Source: DASYQD01 sp963846495 (lineage in GTDB: Bacteria > Acidobacteriota > Thermoanaerobaculia > Multivoradales > JAIOJS01). Taken from it: a stretch of DNA of 64,000 nucleotides. The notes under the pieces are model-generated. The model had not been told where the DNA came from and did no database searches. It saw only the letters and a list, made by a program, of their open reading frames with translations. Below, piece after piece: positions 23,680-35,388 of the stretch. The translations under genes were made by a program, and so were the position numbers. The stretch lies in contig CAWJWP010000019.1 in assembly GCA_963846495.1 (NCBI GenBank), positions 1 through 64,000 of the forward strand. The letters run 5' to 3'. How positions within the stretch are numbered: the stretch's first letter is position 1; each line of letters begins with the position of its first letter.

Positions 23680-25641
23680 TTACGGAGCCGACGCGTCAGC
23701 GGTTCGGCGGCGGGTCAGTAGCCAACGGTAGAGCAGCACGATCAAAGTCAGGAACGCGATCGCCCCGAGCGGTTTCGCCGCCACGAAGTCTTCGCCCAGG
23801 AGCTGCAGCGGAAACTCCTTCCCCGTCGCCACGATGAGGCCGGAAAGAATGACGCCGAAGAGGCTCTCGCCGACGATCAGGCCGGAGGCGACGAGGACGC
23901 CCAGGCGCTGCATCCGGTCGGCGTCGAGCCGCCCGCTGACGCGTTTCTCGTACCAGTGGCCGATCATGGCGCCGACCACCACCGCGAAGGTCGCCGACAT
24001 CGGCAGGTAAATGCCGATGCCGACCGCCAGCGGCGGGATGCGGAGCTTCTTGAGGAAGCCGAGCGTCTCGTCGACGAGGATGACGGCGAGGCCGACGAGC
24101 AGGCCGATGCCGATCATCTTCCAGTCGAGGTTGCCGCCGATGACGCCCTGCGCCAGCGCCGAGATCAGCGTCGCCTGCGGCGCCGGCAGCGGGTTCTGCG
24201 CGATGACGCCGATGTTGGGCGCCCCGGCGAAGCCGTTCGACTTGGCGAGCAGGTTGAGGATCGGCGGGATCACCAGCGCGCCGGCGATGACGCCGACGAT
24301 GAGCGCGATCTGCTGCCGCCGCGGCGAGGCGCCGACGAGCTGTCCCGTCTTCAGGTCCTGCAGGTTGTCGTTCGAGATCGTCGCGCAGGCGAAGACGATG
24401 GCGGTGACGAACAGCGCGAAGGCGACGAGCGCCGTGCGGTTGACCTCGCTCGGCTGGATGACGAGCACGAGCAGGGTCGCGAAGCTCACGATCGACAGGA
24501 TGCCGACGCCCGAGATCGGGCTGTTCGAGGCGCCGATCAACCCGGCCATGTAGCCGCACACGGCGGCGATGAGGAAGCCGGCGAGGAGGACGAACGGCAC
24601 GGCCACGGCGACGAGCTTCACGCCCGAGCCGGCGAGCGGCGTCCCGCCGACGAACCACCACGCCAGCCCCGCCGACATCACCAGGCAGAGCGCGGTCAGG
24701 CCGACGATCCAGCCGGGCGACATGTCGCGGTCGCGCTCGTCGCCGCCAATCGCCTGGGCGCGCGAGGACGCCAGCGTGTTGACGAGGCCGCCGACGACCG
24801 GCTTGGCGAGCTTCGCCAGCGTCCAGATGGCGGCGATGCCGATGCAGCCGGCGCCGATGAAGCGCACCTGGTGGCGCCAGATGCCCAGCGTGTGGTCCGC
24901 CAGCTCGACTCCTGCGGGCAGCGGTTGCAGCGAGGTCAGGATGGGCAATGCTCCCGCCCACGAGATGAGCAGGCCGACGAGCATGGCGACGCCCACCGAC
25001 AGCCCGACGAGGTGACCGGCGCCGAGCAGCGCCAGTGAGAAGGCGATGTTGTAACCGCTCGAGGCGTTGCCGCCGAGGCGGAAGAAGCCCGCCACCTCGC
25101 CCGCGATCAGGCGAGTGGCTGCGACGATGGCGAGGCCGGCCGAGGCGATCGTCCCGTAGATCACCGCCATCAGCCCTTCGCGAGCCTCGCCGGCCTCGTC
25201 TTTGGTCTCGCCGCGCCGGCCCGAGCCCACCTTGAGCACCTCCGCCGCGGCGACGCCTTCGGGGTACGGCAGGTCCGAGGTCGTCACCAGCGCGCGCCGC
25301 AGCGGGATGGTGAACATCACGCCGAGGATGCCGCCGGCGATGCAGACCAGGCACGACATCCAGAACGGGAACCCCGTCCACCAGCCGACGATGACCAGTC
25401 CGGGCAGCACGAAGATGATCGCCGACAGCGTCCCCGCCGCCGACGCCACCGTCTGCACGATGTTGTTCTCGAGGATCGACGAGTCCTTCACCATGCTCAG
25501 GATCGCCATCGAGATCACCGCCGCCGGGATCGACGAGGCGAACGTCAGCCCGACCTTCAAGCCGAGGTAGACGTTCGCCGCCGTGAAGACGGTGGTGATC
25601 AGCGCGCCGAGGACGAGGCCGCGGAGGGTGAGCTCTTTCAT
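23680..25641 (-). CDS. OPT family oligopeptide/metal-chelate transporter
   Basis: About 653 residues with many membrane helices match the prokaryotic OPT group: ELTLRGLVLGALITTVFTAANVYLGLKVGLTFASSIPAAV at the N-terminus, DLPYPEGVAAAEVLKVG, and GNLDWKMIGIGLLVG further on. OPT proteins import peptides or metal-siderophore complexes by proton symport; the substrate is unknown. The start at 25641 is the methionine before KELTLRG; a start 12 codons upstream is possible. No partner genes are adjacent. Confidence 0.88.
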   Translation of the reverse strand: MKELTLRGLVLGALITTVFTAANVYLGLKVGLTFASSIPAAVISMAILSMVKDSSILENNIVQTVASAAGTLSAIIFVLPGLVIVGWWTGFPFWMSCLVCIAGGILGVMFTIPLRRALVTTSDLPYPEGVAAAEVLKVGSGRRGETKDEAGEAREGLMAVIYGTIASAGLAIVAATRLIAGEVAGFFRLGGNASSGYNIAFSLALLGAGHLVGLSVGVAMLVGLLISWAGALPILTSLQPLPAGVELADHTLGIWRHQVRFIGAGCIGIAAIWTLAKLAKPVVGGLVNTLASSRAQAIGGDERDRDMSPGWIVGLTALCLVMSAGLAWWFVGGTPLAGSGVKLVAVAVPFVLLAGFLIAAVCGYMAGLIGASNSPISGVGILSIVSFATLLVLVIQPSEVNRTALVAFALFVTAIVFACATISNDNLQDLKTGQLVGASPRRQQIALIVGVIAGALVIPPILNLLAKSNGFAGAPNIGVIAQNPLPAPQATLISALAQGVIGGNLDWKMIGIGLLVGLAVILVDETLGFLKKLRIPPLAVGIGIYLPMSATFAVVVGAMIGHWYEKRVSGRLDADRMQRLGVLVASGLIVGESLFGVILSGLIVATGKEFPLQLLGEDFVAAKPLGAIAFLTLIVLLYRWLLTRRRTADASAP

Positions 25642-25706
25642 GCGGCGGAGGCTATTACGACTCGGCCCCGGCCGCACCGCTCGGAGGCGTCAGCGGTAGA
25701 GCCGGC

Positions 25707-26996
25707 CTACCGCACCGGCGCCTCGCGAATCCAGCGGAAGCCGGTTTCGACGAGGAGGAACTTCGGCTCCTCGCGGCGCAGCACGGCGGTCACCGGACGG
25801 CCGCCGACCGACCCTTCGACGTCCAGCCGCGACGGTCCTCTGCGCTTGGTGCGCAGGGTCGCGTCGGCCGCCCCGTCGGCGTGGGCGCCGAGCTGAAGCC
25901 TGCCGGCCATGGTCTCCCACTCGTAGCGCTGCCAGTGGCCGTCGGCGAGCTGGACGGCGGCCCGCTGCCGGTCGTCGAAGACGATCCGCCGCCAGCTCGC
26001 CACCCCGGCGGCCACTCCGGCGGTCACGGGCTGCGTTACACCGTCGACGGTCAGCTGCTCGAACGTCCAGGCGCCGTGCAGGCGCGCCGTCGGCGTCTGG
26101 CGCAGCGACGCCCGCCGCCCGGCGCTGTGGACGAGGAGAACGGCCGCCATGGCGACGAGCGCCGCGGTGCGGAAGACCAGGACGGCGCGGTGGCGGCGCG
26201 GGCCGGCGAGCAGCGGACGCAGCTCGGCGGCGGGCACGGGACGGTTGCGCACGAAGAAATCGAGCAGGCGCTTGCCGTCGGGTGCGGCGAGGAACACCGC
26301 CAGGGCGAGCAGGTGCAGCGAGAAGAGCTTGACCACCACGTCGTAGCTCATGTTGAGCATGACGACGTTGCTCATCACGCCGATGCAGACGAGCGCGCCG
26401 AGGAGCGTGGTGCGGCGGCTGATCAACAGCAGCCCGCCGATCATCTCGAGCAGCCCGGACCAGAAGGTGTAGAGCTTGGAGGCGCCCATGAACGTCCACA
26501 GGAAGGTGTTGGGAGACATCTCGCCCAGCGGCAGGTGGAGCGCGATCGGCGAGAGGTCGGGGAACTGCACCTTGATGACCTTGGCGGCGCCGTAGAGGAA
26601 CATGAAGATCGCCAGGTAGACGCGCACGGCGGCACGCAACCAGTCGTATAGCCGCCGGTGCTCGAGGCGCCGGCGCTCGACGAGCGTCCACGCCGCGGCG
26701 ACCAGGGTGGCGAGGAGGGCGTAGCAGAGGACCTGGACGTAGTTGTAGGTGGTGTCGCCGCTGGTATTGGGGAGCACGGTGATCTCGAGGCCGAGGAGGG
26801 AGCGGCCCACCGCCTTGACGATGCGCTCCCACAACGCGCTGTACGGTGCGACGAGCTGCGGCGCCAGGAAGTCCAACGGCGACGGTTGCAGCATGTAGAG
26901 CACGACGTAGGTGAACAGCCAGCGGAAGCCGATCCGCGGAGCCGGCGACCAGGGTCTCGTCCCGTCGGCACCCGCGAGCTGCTCTTCGTTTCGCAT
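25707..26996 (-). CDS. DoxX-like multi-spanning membrane protein with extra C-terminal domain
   Basis: In 429 residues, about seven hydrophobic helices occupy residues 20-290. The helices with YLAIFMFLYGAAKVIKVQFP, LYTFWSGLLEMIGGLLLISRR and KLFSLHLLALAVFLAAPDGKR resemble the DoxX/MauE four-helix core. The last ~120 residues form a soluble beta-rich domain (HGAWTFEQLTVDG...WQRYEWETMAGRLQL...FRWIREAPVR). It lies between thiC and the OPT gene with no overlap. Function is unknown. Confidence 0.65.
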   Translation of the reverse strand: MRNEEQLAGADGTRPWSPAPRIGFRWLFTYVVLYMLQPSPLDFLAPQLVAPYSALWERIVKAVGRSLLGLEITVLPNTSGDTTYNYVQVLCYALLATLVAAAWTLVERRRLEHRRLYDWLRAAVRVYLAIFMFLYGAAKVIKVQFPDLSPIALHLPLGEMSPNTFLWTFMGASKLYTFWSGLLEMIGGLLLISRRTTLLGALVCIGVMSNVVMLNMSYDVVVKLFSLHLLALAVFLAAPDGKRLLDFFVRNRPVPAAELRPLLAGPRRHRAVLVFRTAALVAMAAVLLVHSAGRRASLRQTPTARLHGAWTFEQLTVDGVTQPVTAGVAAGVASWRRIVFDDRQRAAVQLADGHWQRYEWETMAGRLQLGAHADGAADATLRTKRRGPSRLDVEGSVGGRPVTAVLRREEPKFLLVETGFRWIREAPVR

Positions 26997-27110
26997 GCTG
27001 TATTACTACTGTGATACACCGTGCAGTGTCAAGCTCCCGGCCGCCCACTGGGCTTCCCGACGAGCGCGCTACCCGCCGCGCGTGACGCCCTGGACCGCTA
27101 CCGCCGGCCG

Positions 27111-29019
<1,909 letters not shown>

Positions 29020-29197
29020 GCGACCAGCTTACATCCCGCCTTGTCGCCCCGTTGCCGCGGCGGACGCGGAAAAGGAGCGAGGCCGGCCAAGCCCCTCTCG
29101 TGGACTCTCTACAGCGCGCCAGCGATCTGCCACGCGCCCGCCGGGCCGGCCGTCACTCGATCAGTCACAGCTGCCCGCGAGCGCGTGAGCGCGTCGG

Positions 29198-29665
29198 TCA
29201 ACCGTCGATGATGATGACGGGGTCCGGGCACTCCTTCTCGCCGATCTTGATTCGGTACGGGTGCCGACCGTGCTGCCGGGCGAGCTTGATGCGCGCCTTC
29301 GCTGTCGTCGAGGACGGCGACGACACATCCAGCGCGTCGCGTCCACGCTGCTCCTTGAATTCGATGACCAGCGGCCCGGGGTCGCCGTTGAGGTGCCAGA
29401 CGGCCTCTTCGTTCTTCGACTCCGAGATGTGCGCCTCCTCGATGTCGACCTTGCAATCGGCGTCCACCTGGATCGGCACTTCGTTGTCGGTCTTTGCGGC
29501 GGCTTCGAAATCGACGGCGCCCAGGGTGGCGGGCGCCGTTGCCGTCGCATCGGCTGTCGTCGCATCGGCCGCCGTCGTATCGGTCGTCTGACTCGAGCAT
29601 CCCATCGCCGCCAGCAAGGCCACACCGCACACGATCGCTCCACACGAGGCGTATCCGACTCTCAT
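29198..29665 (-). CDS. Small lipoprotein, unknown
   Basis: The 155-residue protein has a lipoprotein signal (GVALLAAMGC, lipobox cysteine at 22). A low-complexity Thr/Ala/Asp linker (TTDTTAADATTADATATAPA) follows, then a ~100-residue globular part with two cysteines (DADCKVDIEEAH; GEKECPDPVIII). No family recognised; the small beta-like domain could be cupredoxin-shaped, but the copper ligands are not evident. It lies between thiC and the Ser/Thr kinase on the same strand. Confidence 0.7.
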   Translation of the reverse strand: MRVGYASCGAIVCGVALLAAMGCSSQTTDTTAADATTADATATAPATLGAVDFEAAAKTDNEVPIQVDADCKVDIEEAHISESKNEEAVWHLNGDPGPLVIEFKEQRGRDALDVSSPSSTTAKARIKLARQHGRHPYRIKIGEKECPDPVIIIDG

Positions 29666-29691
29666 GGGTTACCTCCTCCCGTTAAACAGAT

Positions 29692-32289
29692 CTAAGCCGC
29701 CTGGCTGCCGCCGAGCAGCGCCGCGAATCCCGCCGCGTCGCGCAGCTTCGACAGCTCGGGGTCCCTCGCCAACAAGCGCACGTCGTAACCGGCAGCGACG
29801 GCGCGCTGCAGCAGTCCGACTGCATCGTTCTGACGGCCGCCGAGCACGGCGACGATGGCGGCCGCGTAGAGCGCCTCCGGACCGGTCGAGGCACGGAGGA
29901 CTTGCCGCAGCTCGCGCTCGGCCGACTCGAGGTCGCCGGTCTTCGCCAGCGCCAACACCAGGTGCGAGCGCAACACCGCGTTGCTGGAATCCACCTGCAG
30001 CGACTCGCGGCCGAGCGCGATGGCGCGCTGGTAAGCCGCCCGCTCGTCGCCTCGGTGCTTCTTGCTCCAGCGATAGGCGTCGCCGAGGTTGAGCCACACC
30101 TCCGAGCTCGACGGCATCAGCCGCGCCGCCTCCTCGAACGACGCCGCGGCCTCGTCGAAGCGGCCGAGGTAGAACTGCGCCGTGCCGAGGTTGGACACGC
30201 CGACGCCCGTCGACTCGATGGCCACCGAGCGGCGCAACGCCGCCTCCGCGCCTTCGAAGTCGCCGGCCAGCTGCAATGCGCCGCCGAGGTTGCTGAAACC
30301 GCGCGCGCTGTCCGGGTTGAGCTCGGTTACGCGTTGGAAGAGCTGCGCCGCGTCGCGGAAGCGGCCCTTGCGAAAGTAGTAGACGCCGAGCTTGCTGTGG
30401 GCCGCCCAATAACCGGGCTGCAGCGCGATCAGCCGGCGATAGGTCTCCTCCGCCGACGCGGCGTCACCGGTGGCGTCCCACGCCTGCGCCAGCGCCAGCA
30501 GGGCGTCGGCGTTGCCCGGCTGCACCGACAGCGCGTGGCGCAGCAGCGGGATCGCCCGCGACGCGTCGCCGGTGGCGATGGCGAGCTGCGCCAGCGTCAC
30601 CTCGACCTCGGGCCGGTGCGGCGACAGCTGCCGCGCGCGCTCGCAGTAGGAGCGCGCGAGCGGCGCCCAGCTGGCGTCGTGCGTCAGCGTGAAGCGGCGC
30701 AGGAATGCCCGTCCGAGCGCCGCGTGCACGAGCGACGAGCTCGGCACCTCCTTGGCGAGCGCCTCCAGGTGCACGATGGCGGCGTCGACCGACGCCGCCC
30801 GGTCGTAGCGCTGCAGCAGGCCGAGGGCGCGCAAGTAGCGGTCCTGCTGCTCGGGCGTGCGCAGCCCGGAGTCGTCGGCGGGCGGAATCGGCGTCGCCAC
30901 GTCGATGGCGGCGAGCACCTCGCCCGCGAGCTCGTCCTGCGCGGCGAGGAGCGAGCCGTCGGAGGCGCTGACGGTCCCCGCCGCCAGCTGCTTCCCCCCC
31001 GGCGCCTCGAGCAGCGTGAAGATGACGCGCACGTCGCCGCCGACGCGCTGCACGGTGGCGCCGAGCACCATGTCGGCGCCGAGGAGCTTCGCCACCTTCA
31101 TGGCGTCGGCCCCCTCCGCCACCGCCTCGAGCGTGCTCCAGGCCGGGAAGACGCGCACGCCGTCGAAGTCGGCGAGCCTCGCGCTCACTGCCGCCGACAA
31201 ACCCTCGCCCAGCCAGCGCGCCTCCTCGCCGCCGCCGAGGTTGCGGAACGGCAGGATGGCGATGCTCGGCTGCACCGCCGCCGGCGGCTCGCGCCGCCAC
31301 CACCACGCCGCCGCCGAGGCCGCCGCGAGCATCAGCAACAACACGACGGCCGCTGCCCACCGCCAGGCGCGGCGCGACGGGCGCGCGCGCTCCCGCGTCC
31401 GCGCCGGCACGCTCACCCAGGTGACGGCGGTCGCCGAGCTGCCGCCGAGGGTGAGGCGCGCCTCGTTGAGGTCGGCGAGGCGCCGTCCCGGGTCCTTCTC
31501 GAGGCAGCGCCGCAGCAGCTCGTCGACCCTCGTCGGCAGCTCCGGCGGCAGCAGCGACCAGTCGGGGTCTTCGCGCATCACCGCCGACACGGTCTCCCAG
31601 GGCGAGCTGCCCTTGAAAGCCCGCTCGCCGGTGAGCAGCTCGTAGAGGAGGCAGCCGAACGCCCACACGTCGGCGCGGACGTCGACCGCCTGGCCGCGCA
31701 CCTGCTCGGGGCTCATGAAGCCGGCGGTGCCGACGAGCATGCCGCTGCCGGTGAGGTCGGCCGACGGCGCCGGCGTGCGTGCGCCGTCGCTGCCTGGGTT
31801 AGCGCCACCGGCGCCGGTCTTGGCGAGCCCGAAGTCGAGGATCTTCAGGCGCCCGTCGGCGGTGAAGGCGAGGTTCGACGGCTTGAGGTCGCGGTGAACG
31901 ATGCCGCGGGCGTGCGCCGCCGCGAGCCCATCGGCGAGCTGCGAGGCGAGCATCAGCGCCGCGCCCGGCGGCAGCCGGCCGGAGTCGAGCCGCTGGGAGA
32001 GCGTCGGCCCCTCGACCAGCTCCATCACCAGATAGGGCCGCCCGTCGACCTCGCCGATCTCGTGCAGGGTGGCGATCGACGGATGCGCCAGCGCGGCGAG
32101 GGCGCGCGCTTCGCGCTCGAAGCGGGCGCGGCGCTCGGGGTCCGCCATCAGCGCGTCGGGAAGCGTCTTGATCGCCACCTCGCGGTCGAGGCGGCGGTCG
32201 AGGGCGCGGTAGACCTCGCCCATCCCACCCGCCCCGAGCGGCGCGATGACTTCGTAGGGTCCGAGCCGGGTGCCCGCCGAAAGCGCCAT
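29692..32289 (-). CDS. Transmembrane Ser/Thr protein kinase with TolB/FlgO-like and TPR domains
   Basis: The protein has 865 residues. The N-terminal Hanks kinase is complete: GAGGMGEVYRA loop, K41 in VAIK, HRDLKPSN (132-139), DFGLAK (152-157), and the APE-equivalent FMSPEQV. One membrane helix lies near 310-335. The extracytoplasmic part opens with a TolB/FlgO-like segment (PSIAILPFRNLGGGEEARWLGEGLS). About ten TPR-like repeats fill residues ~470-850. This layout is common in Acidobacteriota and Myxococcota. It probably signals in response to protein contacts; targets are unknown. Confidence 0.92.
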   Translation of the reverse strand: MALSAGTRLGPYEVIAPLGAGGMGEVYRALDRRLDREVAIKTLPDALMADPERRARFEREARALAALAHPSIATLHEIGEVDGRPYLVMELVEGPTLSQRLDSGRLPPGAALMLASQLADGLAAAHARGIVHRDLKPSNLAFTADGRLKILDFGLAKTGAGGANPGSDGARTPAPSADLTGSGMLVGTAGFMSPEQVRGQAVDVRADVWAFGCLLYELLTGERAFKGSSPWETVSAVMREDPDWSLLPPELPTRVDELLRRCLEKDPGRRLADLNEARLTLGGSSATAVTWVSVPARTRERARPSRRAWRWAAAVVLLLMLAAASAAAWWWRREPPAAVQPSIAILPFRNLGGGEEARWLGEGLSAAVSARLADFDGVRVFPAWSTLEAVAEGADAMKVAKLLGADMVLGATVQRVGGDVRVIFTLLEAPGGKQLAAGTVSASDGSLLAAQDELAGEVLAAIDVATPIPPADDSGLRTPEQQDRYLRALGLLQRYDRAASVDAAIVHLEALAKEVPSSSLVHAALGRAFLRRFTLTHDASWAPLARSYCERARQLSPHRPEVEVTLAQLAIATGDASRAIPLLRHALSVQPGNADALLALAQAWDATGDAASAEETYRRLIALQPGYWAAHSKLGVYYFRKGRFRDAAQLFQRVTELNPDSARGFSNLGGALQLAGDFEGAEAALRRSVAIESTGVGVSNLGTAQFYLGRFDEAAASFEEAARLMPSSSEVWLNLGDAYRWSKKHRGDERAAYQRAIALGRESLQVDSSNAVLRSHLVLALAKTGDLESAERELRQVLRASTGPEALYAAAIVAVLGGRQNDAVGLLQRAVAAGYDVRLLARDPELSKLRDAAGFAALLGGSQAA

Positions 32290-32394
32290 GGGGTATGAAG
32301 CGATTGTACAGGCCGGCGGCCGGTGGAATCGCGCGCGCCCGGCGGCGGTTGTAGGACATGCGGGCGACCTCTACGTCCGCGCACGGAGACCACC

Positions 32395-32916
32395 ATGAGA
32401 CTGCACCGCGTCCTCGCCTCCGCCCTGCTCACGCTCCTCGTGGCGGCGCTCGCCGTGCTGCCGGTGCCGGCACGCGGGGCCGGCAACCTCGCGGTGCGCG
32501 TCGGCGGCAGCTTCACCGACGGCGCAGGCGAGGGTGTCTTCGAGGGGACGCTGGCGGTCGAGAAGTTCGAGCGGCGCGGCAACCGCCTGGTCGCGGTCGG
32601 CACGCTCGACGGCACCGTTACCGATGCGACCGGCAAGCAGCTCGGCGAGATCGAAGACCGTGCCGTGACCGCCGTCGTGGATGGCTCGGTGACCGCGAGT
32701 TGCGAGCGCGCCGCGCTCGACGTGCGGCTCGAGGACGTCGACGTCGCGGGCGCACGTGCGCACCTGCAGCCGGTGGAGATCGAGATCGCCGCCAACGCGG
32801 TGCCCAATCATCGGCTCGACGCGCCGCTCTGCGAGCTCGGCAAGGTGGTCGGTCCTTCCGCCGATCTCGGCGCCGTCGCGAAGCAGCTCGACGTCGTGCT
32901 GACGGCGCTCGAGTAA
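32395..32916 (+). CDS. Exported hypothetical protein
   Basis: From the ATG at 32395 (GGAGACC upstream) the gene encodes 173 residues with a clear signal peptide (LASALLTLLVAALAVLPVPARGA). The mature part is beta-rich: VRVGGSFTDGAGEGVFEGTLAVEKFERRGN, GTLDGTVTDATGKQLGEI. It ends with a helical LCELGKVVGPSADLGAVAKQLDVVLTAL segment. This resembles small exported ABC-type lipid or 'hypothetical' proteins seen as singletons in soil bacteria. No function can be assigned. Confidence 0.7.
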   Translation: MRLHRVLASALLTLLVAALAVLPVPARGAGNLAVRVGGSFTDGAGEGVFEGTLAVEKFERRGNRLVAVGTLDGTVTDATGKQLGEIEDRAVTAVVDGSVTASCERAALDVRLEDVDVAGARAHLQPVEIEIAANAVPNHRLDAPLCELGKVVGPSADLGAVAKQLDVVLTALE

Positions 32917-32932
32917 GCGTCGCTACCGGCGA

Positions 32933-34115
32933 CTAACGGCGACGCGCGGCCCAGGCGCCGCGCACGACCTCGGCGGCCCGCGTGCCGCGGAAGTCGAAGG
33001 CGTCGCCTTCCGGGACGCGGCCGCCGTCGGAGTGCCACTTCCACCAGTAGGCGCCGCCCAACCAAGGCTGCGGCCATGCCGCTTCGAGGAAGGCGGCGTA
33101 GGCGTCGGCCTGGAGCCGCGGATTGGCGTCGGCGCCGCGCGGCAGCTCCCATGGCCGCCACGCGGCCCAGTCGGCCGCCGGGTAGCCGATCTCGGTGAAC
33201 ACCACCTTGCGCTGCCACCGCTTCGACAGCGCGCCGAGACGGTCGAGGATCGGCCGCCAGGCGGCGACCATCTGCCGCTTCGTCGGCGCCGGCTTCTCGA
33301 CCAGCGGGAAGTAGGCCGAGACGCCGATGAAGTCGAGCGCGTCCCAGAACGGCACCCGCTCGACCTCCGAGTAGTTGGCGCCGTAGCCGAGCGGCCCGGC
33401 GTACTCGCGGCGCGCAGCGGCGATCAGGTGTCGCCACTCCGCGTCGCGCTGCGTGGTGCCCACGAGCTCGTTGCCGACGAGCAGCGCGTCGACGCCTGCT
33501 TCGCGCCCGAGCTTCGCGTAGTGGACGACGAGCTCCTCGTAGGCGGCGAAGAAGGCGCGCCAGCCCGCTTCGTCGGACGGCGAGACGTCGCCCACCCAGT
33601 GCGGCGGCCGCAGCCAGAGGTGCGGCTTGAGCATCACCTTGAGGCCGAGCGCGTGGGCTTGCGCGCGTTACCGCGTGAAGGCGTTCGTCGCTCTCGCCGC
33701 GCAGCCGGCGGATCTCTGTCGCTTGCGGGCCGGCGAGAAAGCCGAAGGGCGTGATCGAGACCCACCCGACGCCGAGCGCGCGCAGCTCGCCGAGCGACGA
33801 CGCGGCTGCCTCGCTGCCGTAGCCGACGTCGCGACCCAGCGAATGGGCGAAGCAGGCGCCGCGGTGCTTGCCGGCGGCGAAGGCGTCGCGGGCGGGTGGC
33901 TGCGCGATCGTGAGCGGTGCGGCGGCAGTCGCCGGCTCTCCCGCTTGCGCCGCTCCTCCACCGCTGTTGCCCGCCGACTCGACCTCCGGCGACGGCGGGC
34001 TGGCTCCGCAGCGCAGCGGCACGGCCAAGAAGAGACACGCGAAGAGCAGGAGCGACGTGGCGCGCCGACGAGCCCACGCTGCCGATGGCGACGACGCTGC
34101 GAGCCGCGCGCTCAC
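32933..34115 (-). CDS. GH113-like glycoside hydrolase, exported, with a frameshift
   Basis: Two frames join into one ~390-residue protein. The N-terminal part from GTG 34115 has a signal segment (LLLFACLFLAVPLRCGAS) and RGACFAHSLGRDVGYGSEAAASSLGELRALGVGWVSITPFGF. After a one-base shift near 33,660 the second part runs LKVMLKPHLWLR, GVDALLVGNELVGTT, and KVVFTEIGYPAADWAAWRPWE. The putative catalytic acids are the E in GNEL and the E in FTEIGY, as in GH113-type beta-mannanases/TIM barrels. The frameshift probably reflects the same error pattern seen in neighbours. Confidence 0.72.
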
Positions 34116-34132
34116 GTCGCTCGCAGGCGCGC

Positions 34133-34615
34133 TCACGGCGGGGGCGGCCAGATGCCCAGTAGCTGACGCAGCGTCACCATCTGCCCGATGTGATACGCGT
34201 TGTGGTCGGCGATCAACAGCGCCTCGCGCAGCAGCGTCTGACCCTGGCCCCACGCGAACGGCTCGAAGAGGTCGCGGCCCTCGTCGGCGAGCAGCTCGGC
34301 GAACGCCTCGCGGTCGCGCTGCACCGCTTCGATGCTCTTCTCCCACGCCGCCTCGTCGGTCGGTGCGTCCTCCCGCGGCCAGTAGCCGTCGGGCCACGCG
34401 GGCGACACGTGGTCGGCGCGGCGCGAGAACTCGAGGATGTCCCACTGCGCGATGCGCAAGTGCTCGAGCAGGCGCCAGAGCGTGTGCGGCTGCCCGGGAG
34501 GCCGCTCGCCGCGCTGCTCCGCCGGCACGCCATGGACGGCCTGCTCGAAGTTGGCGTGCGCGTGCGGGAAATCGAGCAGCTCGACGAGCTGCCGCCGCAG
34601 CAACGCGTCGCTCAT
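34133..34615 (-). CDS. DinB family protein (putative metal-dependent thiol/other transferase)
   Basis: From ATG 34615 the protein has 160 residues with the DinB four-helix layout. The three metal histidines fit RLLEHLRIAQWDILEF, and the helix containing LIADHNAYHIGQMVTLRQLLG. Members bind Zn or Ni and some transfer bacillithiol or mycothiol. A longer start at 34687 exists, but the extra residues are not family-like. It follows the PPC-domain gene on the minus strand. A second DinB protein lies at 51,583. Confidence 0.83.
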   Translation of the reverse strand: MSDALLRRQLVELLDFPHAHANFEQAVHGVPAEQRGERPPGQPHTLWRLLEHLRIAQWDILEFSRRADHVSPAWPDGYWPREDAPTDEAAWEKSIEAVQRDREAFAELLADEGRDLFEPFAWGQGQTLLREALLIADHNAYHIGQMVTLRQLLGIWPPPP

Positions 34616-34699
34616 CGCACGCCGGCGCCGAAGCTCTCGAAGCGACGCATCGAGGTAGAGCCTACGAACGGCCCCGGCCTCGGTCAAGCGCGGCGCCGG

Positions 34700-35131
34700 T
34701 CACGGCGCCAGCAACGGCAACCCCGTCCTGTCGTCGTGTTGCCGCCGCAGAGCAACCGGGCTCGTGCGGACGAGCACTTCCAGCGTCGGCTCCACCAGCG
34801 CCTCCAGCAGGTGGCCGCCGCGGGCGCTGCCGTCGCGCGTGCCGAGCACCACGTGCGCGTGCAGCTTCGGCTCGCTGCCGACCATCGCGACGTTGCCGAC
34901 GAGCGCCAGCACCTCCACCTGCTCGTCGACCTCGATGCGGTCGTAGTCGCGCCGCGCGAGGTCGAAGAAGCCGACGGTGGCGCGGGAGAAGGCGCCGATC
35001 GCGGTGAAGCCGCCGGCCGTGACCTGCTGCTCGCGCACCCAGCCGGCGAGCGCCGTCATCACCTCTTCCCCGGGATCGAGGACCACCGCCCAGACGCGCT
35101 CTTCACCGTCGACCAGCAGCTTGCTGCGCAT
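34700..35131 (-). CDS. PPC (DUF296) domain protein
   Basis: The 143 residues match the plant-and-prokaryote-conserved domain: FAVVLDPGEEV-like opening, GGFTAIGAFSRATVGFFD, EVLALVGNVAMVGSEPKLHAHVVLGTRDG, and GHLLEALVEPTLEVLVRTSP. The His residues of KLHAH and GGH are the usual metal/trimer site. Bacterial members are often called DNA-binding, but their role is open. The start has GAGGAGG just upstream and lies inside the reading frame of the enolase-superfamily stump. Confidence 0.85.
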   Translation of the reverse strand: MRSKLLVDGEERVWAVVLDPGEEVMTALAGWVREQQVTAGGFTAIGAFSRATVGFFDLARRDYDRIEVDEQVEVLALVGNVAMVGSEPKLHAHVVLGTRDGSARGGHLLEALVEPTLEVLVRTSPVALRRQHDDRTGLPLLAP

Positions 35132-35375
35132 GCGAACCCTCCTCGAAGACGAGCCAACGCTCGAGGTCGCGGCGCTTGACGGCGAGACCGTTGCCGTAGG
35201 TCCAGCCGATGCCCTCGACGTCGCCGGCGCGCGCTTCGACCAGCACGAGGACGGTGCGGTCCCACTCGAGCGTGCCGTCGGATTCCGGGCGCTCGATCGG
35301 GAATTCGTAGGCGCTGACGCGGAGCGCCGTGATTCGTGGGCCGCCAGACGATGACGCCGTAGCAGCCGTCGTCAT
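35103..35375 (-). pseudogene. N-terminal stump of an enolase-superfamily (mandelate racemase-like) gene
   Basis: The frame from ATG 35375 reads GPRITALRVSAYEFPIERPESDGTLEWDRTVLVLVEARAGDVEGIGWTYG, the N-terminal capping domain of MR/MLE enzymes. It breaks off near 35,200 before any of the TIM barrel with its Lys and metal ligands. The rest of a ~370-residue enzyme is absent; the frame ends inside the PPC gene. It follows the ThDP enzyme by 14 bases. A deletion probably fused the stump to the PPC gene. Confidence 0.7.
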
Positions 35376-35388
35376 CGCAGCGGCCGCG

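Noticed and set aside
25690..27110. A single 1,109-residue minus-strand ORF covering thiC and the DoxX region
   Set aside because: The part beyond about 27,205 is an out-of-frame shadow of the DoxX-like gene caused by the thiC frameshift; the composition is Arg/Pro-rich nonsense.
29020..29197. Possible TPP riboswitch before thiC
   Set aside because: No CTGAGA or GATCTGGTTAGTACC-like core on the minus strand.
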